The notes: generated by a model from the sequence alone, not told the origin. A stretch of 25,871 nucleotides of DNA from Treponema sp. (GCA_024691105.1 JAILNY010000097.1:1-25871), one strand, 5' to 3'; counted from the first letter of the stretch, positions 17,501 through 24,612 are shown. Numbers and translations: made by a program.

Positions 17501-17746
17501 CATGTTCGGTTCGACAAATATTCCCTGTGGACAAAGCTCGTATGCGCGAAAAGCCGGCATCGCTGAGTGAACTCCAAATTTGCGAGCTTCGTAAGATGCA
17601 GTAGAAACAACATTTCTTCTTTGGTGTGGATTGCCGGAAATTATGACAGGCTTTCCTCGATATTCAGGATGAACAAGTTGTTCAACCGAAGCAAAAAAAG
17701 CGTCTAAGTCAACATGAAAAAAACATTTTGTATATGACTCGGACAT
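11561..17746 (-). CDS. dinB: DNA polymerase IV (DinB) frame continuing without a stop into a very large putative outer-membrane beta protein
   Basis: One uninterrupted 2061-codon frame. Residues 1-392 are a full-length Y-family polymerase: HVDLDAFFASVE (D13), SIDEA (D109/E110), the KKPDGLYQI and WGIGEKTLARL blocks, a little-finger domain and the family tail ending KVHKARLLK. It would do error-prone translesion synthesis in the cytoplasm. At 393-413 a hydrophobic signal-like stretch ending SAHQLNAQT follows directly. The remaining 1650 residues are Ser/Thr/Asn/Tyr-rich with many predicted beta strands and end in a C-terminal Phe (GGKLKF), as outer-membrane barrels do. I do not recognise the family with certainty; a distant likeness to large SprA-type proteins is only a guess. 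No ATG or GTG with a ribosome site lies at the junction. The start at 17746 is 2 nt after the preceding gene. Confidence 0.82.
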   Translation of the reverse strand: MSESYTKCFFHVDLDAFFASVEQLVHPEYRGKPVIISGNPHQRRNVVSTASYEARKFGVHSAMPAFRAYELCPQGIFVEPNMKLYSEYSIMVMNILKDFSPDIIQLSIDEACLDMTGTERLFGKPEEVAVKIKNTVKEKTGLTISIGIATNSYLAKICSDIKKPDGLYQIKPGDEESFMSSLPLNKVWGIGEKTLARLNSSGFRTVNDIKNHSLKFLQNIYGQASASFLYNVCRGIEPENFRSKPKSHSLSSETTFEFDLTERQVIETYLLGLSSEVMERLLRENKTSLTVFLKIRYEDFTTVSCQSTYETPVICTDELYTRILSLFNSKYEFGRGVRLLGVGVQNIIGADKLAQGELFEDENKKKQKVEKAILELENKKPEIKVHKARLLKTAKTLFASLFILFSAHQLNAQTEPVRDSTKQTTPTGAATINENKDLPPEKSNNGTNIFSYTEDKTSVEFYADGFWNMRLLQTTNSTFGYGKDFNISFGMPVFEQEVDLSVWFLLNNHWYIKGAFADKFNKNTIALGYTGDDVVKEVKISNRQIVFPETYSLTDIGRSIGGGDNQAPGISASFAKDKWKLDVAARYDMLMSFDKTFYGKNAVNLLKVQPQNYLTGSIFILPDTESTTHVSAVYVEEANGPYTDEAGRHYKKLSENQYLILAARNQIILSEDARAKKVNGILPCVLIEFDTDADSLLTARLGTFGTPDVPGTLFLGKIQKYFGSSFSSSKQIPVIASYSYGKKKDSTSIPDKTGTYIDGFFVTMQNKKMLLAQNSSFFSPFIAAFRYDGGIGNVQDIQVASSSSEIKSTLYSAVQSDTVDIVKTDFFNTKRTYADVFNSEYTLASKDSAGANITYSSPEINFPFADKNPGIYLGLNSENDDCIMFKNYSPVSRLDIGTKAVNGTVTVYKNGIIDSSAKYNPQTGEVTLSSGLSDSDKIYITWFEDSNSAQTGMIAAATGFSYNFTDSLTGDIAASSRWTINPDLTYAQYKRNANGYATLSSKIKWEEEKIMLSNVIGATFQIDNVTGNYRIAGMDNAKPSTAYLNSDAAKNLPINFAPLINLRPNETGIAPELTSQNNCSVSSSTGSMDTGISGYKIPVSYNFSNAQDPSSGEVLWASTTIAQGSNKGVLSNASKYSIAFKLSDKFIALTQDPTVNTKVYLQLGVSADTDFTIENKGNIPTWKIYDSSSAAEYYDIEKPLITESTSSFNPETSWQTVTVTVRDNDRASFAENYNARIIITTDKKPSSALTGTIYAGPYETVSQGIYVKADSVFSVNTEQIAKTNPSTQKFNKEKNYIQTVRWALENMTPSAYTDSKIIIYKYFDEVDISAYKTINLTFSYSVSGAGVTQVSSDDTPFELILDTGASNSGSDGKKALSLKLNSSQIQQYIDYQSSLLPTSTNLHNLEIDRINGKIKIDGKEITGAQLYVNPDVIPSRLKIKTDSIVLTNNSSTTPSGNISCIYPEGLFCIDELYLSDCSPKVILQDQIKTRFSHKGDIVTIKDFPLLKDAELSATGDFIETLYTNDAGQNKFGFSGNANADITFATIKITNELGRSSSSKNVLTKIGHSISTTQKVFNFLSFDESFIQNTDDKTTEKQNSFALDFSKFKFPLVLKGAVKMSTDSWSSTQTINDSLNFSIGNKFKYDFSANVNASQKNSTTNNTYIATLPYFESYAESTKYQFSFGESNATKRTSGANITNTFVFPFANFSPKIIFSENGTYTSTTQNIFSDTTSFETVFPFKIKNQNFSFSYSKTSSLIQNIQKGGDYGRDITTMAQSMSCRPWFFYAMPVYDLISSDLASKVLNTMPDARPQSSYAENYTAQSVNYNGSYNFTWKRPIYASMYDLFVPTIASLSFARDISTAENIADNYQLKANLSYTAVNMFSKDGSFPLLKWCESDEYTASFQATLKIPRSDSTDVKQIYTTYIQANFYKTQEDVLRTAVQFSFQDAENWNGKATLLYKRKSHFTPILEIVKLFKSEFDYSNVSISRSNALNFTCYSSRAASTNAKLRQYQSIELSHLIEFEIIKQISINAGISGIFTHTRDEICSLEVTLTLGGKLKF
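16500..16590 (-). other. Junction of the dinB frame with an internal signal-peptide-like segment
   Basis: Codons 386-415 of the fused frame. Basic residues (K384, H386, K387, R389, K392, K395) precede the core LFASLFILFSA and an NA-QT site that resembles signal peptidase I cleavage. The only in-frame non-ATG start of note is TTG at 16558-16556, which would leave almost no basic n-region. About 95 bp upstream, the coding strand has a run of eight A (codons AAT AAA AAA AAG), where slippage in either direction would meet a stop within nine codons. Confidence 0.7.
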
Positions 17747-17748
17747 AT

Positions 17749-19854
17749 CTAGTTACCCGCCTGATTCAACTGCATTACGATTGAAACTTTTTCTTTTATG
17801 TAAGTTTTTCTGAATGTGCTTTTGTTCTGTGAATTATTTTTTAAATATTCGTTCGGGTAAGAATCTTTATCGTAGTAAGCGTAGATGTCGATTTTGCTTA
17901 TGCTTGAATTGTCAGGTGTATAAGAAATAGAAAAAACTTCCGGCGGAAAATCCGGTAAATCAAATTTTACCTTGCTTGAATTTGAAAGCTGTGAATAAGA
18001 GTGCATCGTATAAAAAACAGGATTTTCTGTTTCGCCAGAAACAAATATTTCTACACGTACTGCTTTTTGCTTTGTGTTGATAAAAAGATTTCTGATAGTT
18101 CCGCTGTAATAATTTGAGTCTGTATGCTTTACATTTAAAAGATTGTTTGTATCAATTTCTTCAATGCTGCCTTTTATGTATGAAAAATCTGAGGTTTTTC
18201 TGTAGCGTGCTCGTAGTAATAATGTTGAAAAAAATAGAATGAGAATAAGAATCGTTACAGTGATTCCCTGGATTATGATGTAGTGTTTAGGAAAAGCTTT
18301 CTGCACTTTTATTTTTAGTTCTGGAACAGTCTGGTTTTTTGATACAGTTGTTACTGCTTTTATTTTTGTTGAATTATTCTTTTGTAAAAAATGATAAATT
18401 CTTAAAAGCATAAAACAAAATGGAGTAACTGCACAGCTTAATGCAAGATTGTACAAAGGTTTTGCATATATAAGCGGGTTTAACTGAGATGGAGTTGAAT
18501 TGAGCATTACTTCAAAAATTAACAAGAAATAGGGAAGTATGCTCAAAATGAGAAAGATATAAATTAAAACTGTCTTTTTGAAAAATTGAGAAATAAAAAT
18601 AATCAGATATATTAAAACAAATAAAAAGACCAGAGTAATGTCGATTGCAGAAAAAATAAAAATATTAATCAGACATGAGAGCATTAAAAGCTGTTCATAA
18701 ACATCGTGAATTGCGCTTTTGTGCAATTTAATTTCTGCAAGGTATGCAATTGATACAAGAATAAAAGAAATTATTACTTTTATTCCAAGTACGATAATCG
18801 GATTTACAAGAGTTGACTTAAAAAACAGCGATGCAAAAAACTGACCGATGTGCAGACATAAAGTCAGTACAAGAACTGTTCCCGGAATAAGATAAAAAGA
18901 CCGCAGTGTTTTTTTTGTAATTAAATTTTTTGTGCTGTGAAATGAACGGAAAATAAAACCTAAGTCACAAAAATATACCAGACTTAAAAAAGTAATTGAA
19001 AGAAGAAAAACAATAGAAACAAATTCGCGTACCCAATAATATTTTCCAAAAAAATGCAGCGGAATATAGTGAACGTCATTATCAAATAAAGTCAATTCAG
19101 AAAAGCCTGTCAAAAAATCTTTGTACACGCAAAGAAGCTGTTCGTCTGATAAAGAATTTTCAATAAGATTAAGCTCTGTTGCAGGAATATTACGTTTTAA
19201 AAACGATGAGAGATTTTGACTTGACTGGAGAATATCAAGCTTATAAAGCGATAGAAAAAGGTTCCCTTTTATTACTGTGCTTACATTGTTTTTTTCAAGA
19301 CTTGTAGTGATTAATTTTACAAGCCACATCGGACTTACATTTTTTGCAGAGCCCGGCGTAATCGAATTTATTTTTTTTGAATCCAGATTTGAAACTAAAA
19401 CACAGGTACTTTCTGTTCCCTCGATAAGTTCTGCGTAAACATCGGAGCCTGTCATTGACTCGTTGCCGTCAAGAACCTGTCTGTCGCAGGCGGTAAGCAG
19501 AATCGTTAAAGAAAAATCAATAGGGGTTTCGTTCTTTAAGGATGCAAGTTTTTTTATAAAGTCGAGTCTGTTTTGAATGTCATCCTGGGTAAAGGTTAAG
19601 AGTACGGTATTATAAGGTCTTGTTTCTGAATGGGCGCTGCCTGCGTTTGATACAGGGATGTAGATGTTGTAGGGAAAATTCTGTTCGGTCGTACGGCAAA
19701 GCTGAATTTTTTGAGCATTGATTCTGCCAGAAGAAAGTTCATTATAGACAAAATCGGATAAGGCTTTTCCTTCTAATTTTTGAGTTTGCGACATAGCATT
19801 TGAAGTTAGGAATAGTAGAGAAAGAAGCAGAATTATCCGTTTAATAAACCTCAT
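17749..19854 (-). CDS. Polytopic membrane protein with extracytoplasmic M28-like domain, function unknown
   Basis: 701 residues from ATG at 19854. The frame stays open to 20085, but that extension would run into lysC and lies upstream of the promoter. A signal peptide spans 1-22 (RFIKRIILLLSLLFLTSNAMSQ). Residues 80-200 (NTVLLTFTQDD...FIKKLASL...FSLTILLTACD...GS-VYAELIE...CVLVSNLD) recall the core strands of M28 peptidase folds but lack the metal ligands. About eight transmembrane helices lie at roughly 278-300, 321-343, 352-373, 388-405, 407-424, 428-450, 466-485 and 525-547. A C-terminal extracytoplasmic beta domain follows from about 555. M28-like-plus-TM layouts are known in Gaa1 and ERMP1 type proteins; homology here is not proven. 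It is the first gene of a probable operon with the dinB/beta-protein frame. Confidence 0.75.
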   Translation of the reverse strand: MRFIKRIILLLSLLFLTSNAMSQTQKLEGKALSDFVYNELSSGRINAQKIQLCRTTEQNFPYNIYIPVSNAGSAHSETRPYNTVLLTFTQDDIQNRLDFIKKLASLKNETPIDFSLTILLTACDRQVLDGNESMTGSDVYAELIEGTESTCVLVSNLDSKKINSITPGSAKNVSPMWLVKLITTSLEKNNVSTVIKGNLFLSLYKLDILQSSQNLSSFLKRNIPATELNLIENSLSDEQLLCVYKDFLTGFSELTLFDNDVHYIPLHFFGKYYWVREFVSIVFLLSITFLSLVYFCDLGFIFRSFHSTKNLITKKTLRSFYLIPGTVLVLTLCLHIGQFFASLFFKSTLVNPIIVLGIKVIISFILVSIAYLAEIKLHKSAIHDVYEQLLMLSCLINIFIFSAIDITLVFLFVLIYLIIFISQFFKKTVLIYIFLILSILPYFLLIFEVMLNSTPSQLNPLIYAKPLYNLALSCAVTPFCFMLLRIYHFLQKNNSTKIKAVTTVSKNQTVPELKIKVQKAFPKHYIIIQGITVTILILILFFSTLLLRARYRKTSDFSYIKGSIEEIDTNNLLNVKHTDSNYYSGTIRNLFINTKQKAVRVEIFVSGETENPVFYTMHSYSQLSNSSKVKFDLPDFPPEVFSISYTPDNSSISKIDIYAYYDKDSYPNEYLKNNSQNKSTFRKTYIKEKVSIVMQLNQAGN

Positions 19855-19861
19855 ATAATAT

Positions 19862-19890
19862 AGAATAAAGTAATTATCGATTATCTTCAA
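19862..19890 (-). promoter_or_regulatory. Promoter of the membrane protein-dinB operon, predicting a leaderless mRNA
   Basis: On the minus strand: -35 TTGAAG (19885-19890), 17-bp spacer, -10 TATTCT (19862-19867), then 7 nt to the ATG at 19854. The geometry equals that of the lnt promoter, and there is no Shine-Dalgarno sequence before the start. Confidence 0.6.
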
Positions 19891-19918
19891 GCGGTTGCAT
19901 AAAATAGTAAAAATCAGT

Positions 19919-21262
19919 ATGTTTTCATCTATGGTAGTAATGAAGTTCGGTGGTTCGTCTGTTGCAGATGCAGATAGAATCCGCCATGTCGCATCAATAA
20001 TTAAAGCATATAAAGATAAAGCGCCGGTTGTTGTCCTTTCTGCCATGGGTGACACAACAGACCACTTGCTGGAAGCAGCAGACATTGCTGTTAATGGAAA
20101 AGTTGATATTTCTCGTGTTGAAAAACTTCACAGAGATACAGCAGATAAGCTTGGAATCAAGATTGAAGCAATTGACAGTCTTTTGGAAGAATTGACTCAG
20201 CTTTTAACCGGAATTTCAATGCTTAAAGAGCTTACAAAACGTACAAGAGACTACCTTGTTTCTTTTGGTGAGCGAATGTCTGTACGTATGATGGCCGCTT
20301 ATCTTGAAAATCAGGGAATCCCTGCAAAGTTTTATGATGCATGGGATATCGGTATGGTAAGCGATTCAAACTTTATGAGCGCTGAACTTCTTGACGATGT
20401 ATGGACAACAATTCCTGAACATCTTAATGATTATAAAAACGGAAAGACAAAAGAAATTCCTATCGTAACCGGCTTTATCGCAAAAGATAAAAAAGGAAAT
20501 ATTACAACACTCGGCCGCGGTGGTTCTGATTTGACAGCAACCATGATTGGTTCTGCAATGAAAGCTGACGAAATCCAGACATGGAAAGACGTTGACGGAA
20601 TTCTTACAGCAGACCCTCGTGTCGTAAAAGAAGCTCGCCCAGTACCGGAAGTTACTTACGAAGAAGCAGCCGAGCTTGCATACTTTGGAGCACAGGTTTT
20701 ACATCCGCGTTCAATGATGCCGTGTCTTAAAAGCGGTGTTCCTGTACGTGTAAAAAATTCATACAATATCGAAAGCCCGGGTTCAATAATCGTAGAAAAC
20801 CACTCAGGCGAAGTTCCAAAGGTAACTGCAATTACTTCTGTAAAGAACGTAACTTTGATTGATATCAATTCAACACGCATGCTCGGAAGCGCAGGATTCC
20901 TTGCTCACGTATTCAACAACTTTTTAAAGTGGGGAATCAGCGTAGATGTAATTGCTACTTCAGAAGTTTCTGTTTCTCTTACTGTAAACGGGAAAACAGA
21001 TTTGACAGGACTTTTGGGCGACCTTGATCATGTTGCAGATGTTGAAGTTCAGAAAAATAAATCAATTGTAACTATCATCTGTGATGCTGACCATTCAAGT
21101 TCAATTCTTGCAAGCGGCTTTGGTGCTCTTGCTCAAAAGGGAATTAACGTACAGATGATAAGCCAGGGTGCTTCAAAAGTTAATATCACTGTTATCTGTG
21201 ATGATGAAGAAACAAATGATGTTGTGCAGACACTGCATACAGCGTTCTTTGGAGTGAATTAA
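19919..21262 (+). CDS. lysC: Aspartate kinase (monofunctional)
   Basis: 447 residues from ATG at 19919. Alternatives are ATG at 19931, which gives the compact MVVMKFGG start, and a TTG at 19895, which is unlikely. The kinase domain has KFGGSSVAD at 9-17, the conserved TRDYLVSFGERMSVRMMAAYL block, GFIAKDKKGNITTLGRGGSDLTA and the WKDVDGILTADPR block. Two ACT regulatory domains follow from about residue 300 (VTLIDINSTRM; VTIICDAD), which suggests feedback by lysine and/or threonine. It phosphorylates aspartate, the first step to lysine, threonine, methionine and diaminopimelate. No ribosome binding site is seen; a weak -10 (TAAAAT, 19900-19905) implies a leader of only about 7 nt. The next gene, dapB, starts on the last base of the stop codon. 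Confidence 0.94.
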   Translation: MFSSMVVMKFGGSSVADADRIRHVASIIKAYKDKAPVVVLSAMGDTTDHLLEAADIAVNGKVDISRVEKLHRDTADKLGIKIEAIDSLLEELTQLLTGISMLKELTKRTRDYLVSFGERMSVRMMAAYLENQGIPAKFYDAWDIGMVSDSNFMSAELLDDVWTTIPEHLNDYKNGKTKEIPIVTGFIAKDKKGNITTLGRGGSDLTATMIGSAMKADEIQTWKDVDGILTADPRVVKEARPVPEVTYEEAAELAYFGAQVLHPRSMMPCLKSGVPVRVKNSYNIESPGSIIVENHSGEVPKVTAITSVKNVTLIDINSTRMLGSAGFLAHVFNNFLKWGISVDVIATSEVSVSLTVNGKTDLTGLLGDLDHVADVEVQKNKSIVTIICDADHSSSILASGFGALAQKGINVQMISQGASKVNITVICDDEETNDVVQTLHTAFFGVN

Positions 21263-22041
21263 TGAAAATTGCAATTGTCGGCTTTGGAAAAATGGGCCAT
21301 ATGATAAAAAACTCTGCAGAAAATTTTGGACACGAAGTTGTTGCAACTGTTGATGTGATTTCAAAAGATGCAACAGATGTTGTTGCGCAGGGAGACTATG
21401 CAGCTGTTGCAGAAGCCGTAAAAAAAAGCGGGGCAGAGGGAATTATTGAATTTTCTCACCCGTCATCTGTTATCGGAAATATTACTGCTCTTTTACCGCT
21501 CGGGCTGCCGCTTGTTGTCGGTACTACAGGCTGGAACGATAAAAAAGATGAGATTGCAAAACTTGCTGCTTCTTGCGGCGGAACAATTATGACAAGTGCC
21601 AATTTTTCTATCGGCGTAAACATGCTTTATAAAATTATCGAAGAAGCAGCAAAACTTATGAGCCAGTTTGATGAATATGATGCAAGCGTTTTTGAAGCTC
21701 ACCATAATCAAAAAGCGGACAGCCCGAGCGGCACTGCACTCGATATTGCTAAACACTTAATGGCTAACTATCCTAAAAAAGATACGATTGTTACAGAATC
21801 ATTTCATGAGCGTCCAAAGGCAAACGAACTTCATGTTGCAAGCATGAGGCTTGGTTCTGTTCCTGGAACTCATACTGTATTCTTTGACTCCAACGCAGAT
21901 ACAATTGAAATTACACACAGAGCAAGAAGCCGCGAAGGTTTTGCAAACGGTGCAGTTCATGCACTTGAAAAACTTTGTGCAAAATTAAATTCCGGCGAGC
22001 TTGAAAAAGGTAAGTTGTACTCAATGCAGGATTTGTTTTAG
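21262..22041 (+). CDS. dapB: 4-hydroxy-tetrahydrodipicolinate reductase
   Basis: 259 residues, normal length. The nucleotide-binding GFGKMG is at 7-12, GTTGW is near 87-91 and the catalytic EAHHNQKADSPSGTA block contains H147, H148 and K151. The enzyme reduces the dihydrodipicolinate intermediate with NAD(P)H on the route to diaminopimelate and lysine. The ATG overlaps the lysC TAA by one base, so translation is coupled. The pairing of lysC and dapB makes a compact unit feeding peptidoglycan and lysine synthesis; other dap genes are not in the window. Confidence 0.95.
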   Translation: MKIAIVGFGKMGHMIKNSAENFGHEVVATVDVISKDATDVVAQGDYAAVAEAVKKSGAEGIIEFSHPSSVIGNITALLPLGLPLVVGTTGWNDKKDEIAKLAASCGGTIMTSANFSIGVNMLYKIIEEAAKLMSQFDEYDASVFEAHHNQKADSPSGTALDIAKHLMANYPKKDTIVTESFHERPKANELHVASMRLGSVPGTHTVFFDSNADTIEITHRARSREGFANGAVHALEKLCAKLNSGELEKGKLYSMQDLF

Positions 22042-22121
22042 GCTCTGACTTTTTTTTAGGTGCGTGTAAATTGCGTCTGTTATGCTAGACAAGAAAATAC
22101 TTTTCGGGGTAAACTATACTT

Positions 22122-22484
22122 ATGTACGATAATAAAGGTTGTGATTTACTGGATTTTGATGAATCCGATTTTAATACAGTTATGGCTTCTGATATTTCTT
22201 TTTCTGGAAAAATTCATTTTACAAAGCCGTTTATGATTAAAGGAAATGTCTCAGGTTCTATCGCTGCAGAAAGTGATTTAGTAATTGCTCCGGACGCAGT
22301 TGTTAAGGCTGACATTTCTGCTGAACGCATTCTTGTTCGTGGTAAGGTTGAAGGCAATATTATTGGAAATACAATGGTATTTGTTACTTCTAATGGTTCT
22401 GTTGACGGTGATATAACTTCTAAGCAGGTAGTTCTTGAACCGGGAAGCAGTTTTTCTGGTCGTTGTACAATGGTAAAAGAATAA
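22122..22484 (+). CDS. Bactofilin (polymer-forming cytoskeletal protein)
   Basis: 120 residues. After a short acidic N-terminal tail (DLLDFDESDF), a regular beta-helix follows from about 25 to 115 with the bactofilin pattern: ISFSGKIHFTKPFMIKGNVSGSI, VVKADISAERILVRGKVEGNI and GSVDGDITSKQVVLEPGSSFSG. Bactofilins polymerise without nucleotide and often organise cell-wall enzymes or cell shape. No membrane segment is present. GGGGT lies 11 nt before the ATG. A possible promoter is TAGACA (22086-22091), 18-bp spacer, TAAACT (22110-22115), but it is weak and would sit very close to the start. The stop overlaps the start of the next gene by one base. Confidence 0.85.
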   Translation: MYDNKGCDLLDFDESDFNTVMASDISFSGKIHFTKPFMIKGNVSGSIAAESDLVIAPDAVVKADISAERILVRGKVEGNIIGNTMVFVTSNGSVDGDITSKQVVLEPGSSFSGRCTMVKE

Positions 22485-23107
22485 TGAAAAAGATAGCAGC
22501 AGTATTTTTACTTTCAATTTTAGCACTTGGCGCATATGCACAGAATAAAAAGGATGCCCTTGTTCTTTACTACAATAAAAACTATAAGGAATCTATTGCA
22601 ATCTGCGAAGAAGAAATTAAATCAGATCCAAACCGCGTTGACTCTTATGTAGTTCTCTGCTGGAGCCTTATCGGTAACCGTGAATATGCACGTGCAGAAC
22701 AGCGCGCTTACGATGGACTAAAATTAAGCCGCTACGATATCCGCCTTATCGAAGTTTTAGGCGAAGCAAAATTCTATCTTGGAAAAAACGACGAAGCTTT
22801 AAAACAGTTTCAGGAATATATTTCTATTGCGCCTGACCGCACCGGAAGCCGTGTCGGAGTAGCGTATTATTTTATGGGTGAAATTTACATTCGCCAGCAG
22901 AAGTTTCAGCATGCTGATATTGCACTTTCTGCAGCAGTCAGAAAAGATCCTCTTTCTGATGCATGGTGGACTCGTCTTGGTTACGCCCGCGAGATGGCCG
23001 GAAACTATGCCGAAAGTCTTGCCGCTTACGAAGAAGCACTTAAGTTAAATCCATCAAAGACAGATGCTGCCCGCGGAAAGGATCGTGTTTCTCAGTACAC
23101 AAGATAA
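22484..23107 (+). CDS. Secreted TPR-repeat protein
   Basis: 207 residues from ATG at 22484, which shares a base with the bactofilin TAA; an earlier in-frame ATG at 22463 would sit inside bactofilin and spoil the signal peptide. The signal peptide spans 1-20 (KKIAAVFLLSILALGAYA, then QN). TPR units occupy roughly 24-57, 58-90 (VVLCWSLIGNREYARAEQRA), 92-122 (LIEVLGEAKFYLGKNDEALKQF), 128-160 and 162-195 (WWTRLGYAREMAGNYAESLAAYEEALKLNP). It probably works in the periplasm as a protein-interaction scaffold. Translational coupling with a bactofilin gene suggests a shared role in envelope or cell-shape organisation, but this is inference from position only. Confidence 0.83.
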   Translation: MKKIAAVFLLSILALGAYAQNKKDALVLYYNKNYKESIAICEEEIKSDPNRVDSYVVLCWSLIGNREYARAEQRAYDGLKLSRYDIRLIEVLGEAKFYLGKNDEALKQFQEYISIAPDRTGSRVGVAYYFMGEIYIRQQKFQHADIALSAAVRKDPLSDAWWTRLGYAREMAGNYAESLAAYEEALKLNPSKTDAARGKDRVSQYTR

Positions 23108-24527
23108 CGCTTTGACTTGTGATTCAAAAAAAATAATTCATATCGAAACTCTTGGCTGTCGCCTTAATCAGATAGAAAGTGAAGGAGCATCTCGTTTTTT
23201 TTGTGATGAAGGCTTTACAGTTTCTATGCAGGGAGTTACTGCAAAAAGTTCTGTAAATAACGACGTGATTCTTTGTGTCGTTAATACCTGTACGGTTACT
23301 GCAAAGGCTGAACAGAAGGCTCGCCGCATAATAAGACTTTTATTAAAAAAATTTCCTCTTGCAATTGTTGTTGTAACAGGCTGCTACGCGCAGATAAATA
23401 AAGCCGAAATTTCTCAGATTGACCCGCGCATTGTAGTTTTACCCGGAAGATTAAAAAGCCGCCTTTCTGAAATTCCCAAAATAATATGCTCTCTTTTAGA
23501 AAATTCTTCTGATGTTGCGCGCGACATAAAAGAGATGATTGAACAGCAGGTGACAGCAGGGCCTGTTCCTGAAACAAGTGAAGATGCATTTAAATTTTCA
23601 ACAGATACATTTTTGCATCATTCGCGTTCTTCAATAAAAATTCAAGACGGATGTAACAACCGCTGTACTTACTGTCAGATTTGCATTGCCCGCGGAAAAT
23701 CTGTTTCGCTTGATGCAGTCGAAGTTATTAAGCGTGTTAATATGCTTGCTGCAGCCGGACAAAAAGAAGTTGTAATTACAACAGTAAATATTGCACAGTA
23801 TAAGAGTGAATATAACGGAAAGACGATTGATTTTGCAGGTTTGCTTGAACTTTTGCTTGAAAAGACAAACGGCGTTTTGTTCAGGTTTTCAAGCCTTTAT
23901 CCGCAGATTGTTGATGATAGACTTTGCTCTCTTATAAAAGATGACAGAATCAGACCGCATTTTCATTTATCTGTGCAAAGCGGAAGTGATGATATCCTGT
24001 TAAAGATGGCTCGTCCTTATAAAGCGCAGACAGTCCTTGATGCGTGCAGACGGCTTAAAGAAGTTAAGAAAGATCCGTTTTTGGCATGTGATATAATTGC
24101 AGGTTTCCCGACCGAAACTGATGAAGATTTTTCTAAGACAATGTCGCTTGTAAAAGAGTGCGGCTTTGCATGGGTTCATGCATTTCCTTTTAGTCCGCGT
24201 CCAAATACAAAGGCTTTTACAATGAAGCCAAAGGTTCCAGAAGCAGTTACTCAAAAAAGAGTTACAGAACTTTTAAATTATTCTTACGAGTCAAAGATAA
24301 ATTATGTTAAAAGCCAGATTGGCTTGGTCAGAAAAGCGATTGTTGAAACAAGTCATTCTGATAATGCTGTTCATGCAGTAACCGATAATTTTTTGCATTG
24401 CAAAATTCAGCTTAAGCAAAAAGAGGCGCCGTCTCCATCTTCTGAAATCCAGTTGCGTATTATTACAGTTCTTGAAGATTCTATCAGAAAGAATGAAGAA
24501 CTTGAGGCCCTTGCAGAAATTGTTTAA
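23064..24527 (+). CDS. mtaB: tRNA t6A37 methylthiotransferase (MiaB/MtaB family)
   Basis: Up to 487 residues. ATG at 23064 overlaps the previous gene by 44 nt; GTG at 23085, with GGAAAGGA just before it, is an equally good start. The N-terminal UPF0004 domain has three cluster cysteines: C32 (ETLGCRLNQ), C76 (VVNTCTVT) and C107 (VVTGCYAQ). The radical SAM motif CNNRCTYC is at 197-204, followed by ARGKSVS and the HLSVQSGSDDILLKMARPY block. A TRAM-like C-terminal domain is at about 415-485. The enzyme converts t6A to ms2t6A at position 37 of tRNAs reading ANN codons, notably lysine. A loop near 155-185 is longer than usual. The next gene downstream is tRNA-Lys(UUU), a natural substrate. Confidence 0.88.
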   Translation: MLPAERIVFLSTQDNALTCDSKKIIHIETLGCRLNQIESEGASRFFCDEGFTVSMQGVTAKSSVNNDVILCVVNTCTVTAKAEQKARRIIRLLLKKFPLAIVVVTGCYAQINKAEISQIDPRIVVLPGRLKSRLSEIPKIICSLLENSSDVARDIKEMIEQQVTAGPVPETSEDAFKFSTDTFLHHSRSSIKIQDGCNNRCTYCQICIARGKSVSLDAVEVIKRVNMLAAAGQKEVVITTVNIAQYKSEYNGKTIDFAGLLELLLEKTNGVLFRFSSLYPQIVDDRLCSLIKDDRIRPHFHLSVQSGSDDILLKMARPYKAQTVLDACRRLKEVKKDPFLACDIIAGFPTETDEDFSKTMSLVKECGFAWVHAFPFSPRPNTKAFTMKPKVPEAVTQKRVTELLNYSYESKINYVKSQIGLVRKAIVETSHSDNAVHAVTDNFLHCKIQLKQKEAPSPSSEIQLRIITVLEDSIRKNEELEALAEIV

Positions 24528-24556
24528 AAATTTTTCAAAAAATCGCGGTTTGCCTA

Positions 24557-24585
24557 TTGACACTTTTTTATAAAAAGAATATATT
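24557..24585 (+). promoter_or_regulatory. Promoter of tRNA-Lys
   Basis: Consensus -35 TTGACA (24557-24562), 17-bp spacer, -10 TATATT (24580-24585). Transcription should start near 24592, about 20 nt before the mature tRNA. Confidence 0.85.
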
Positions 24586-24612
24586 ACTTTTACATTCACG
24601 AAGTGAGTGGAT

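Noticed and set aside
19855..19918. Possible lysine riboswitch before lysC
   Set aside because: The whole intergenic gap is 64 bp and is taken up by divergent promoter elements; it is too short for a lysine riboswitch.
19855..20085. N-terminal extension of the membrane protein frame by 77 codons
   Set aside because: It overlaps lysC on the other strand, precedes the promoter, and would bury the clear signal peptide that starts at 19854.
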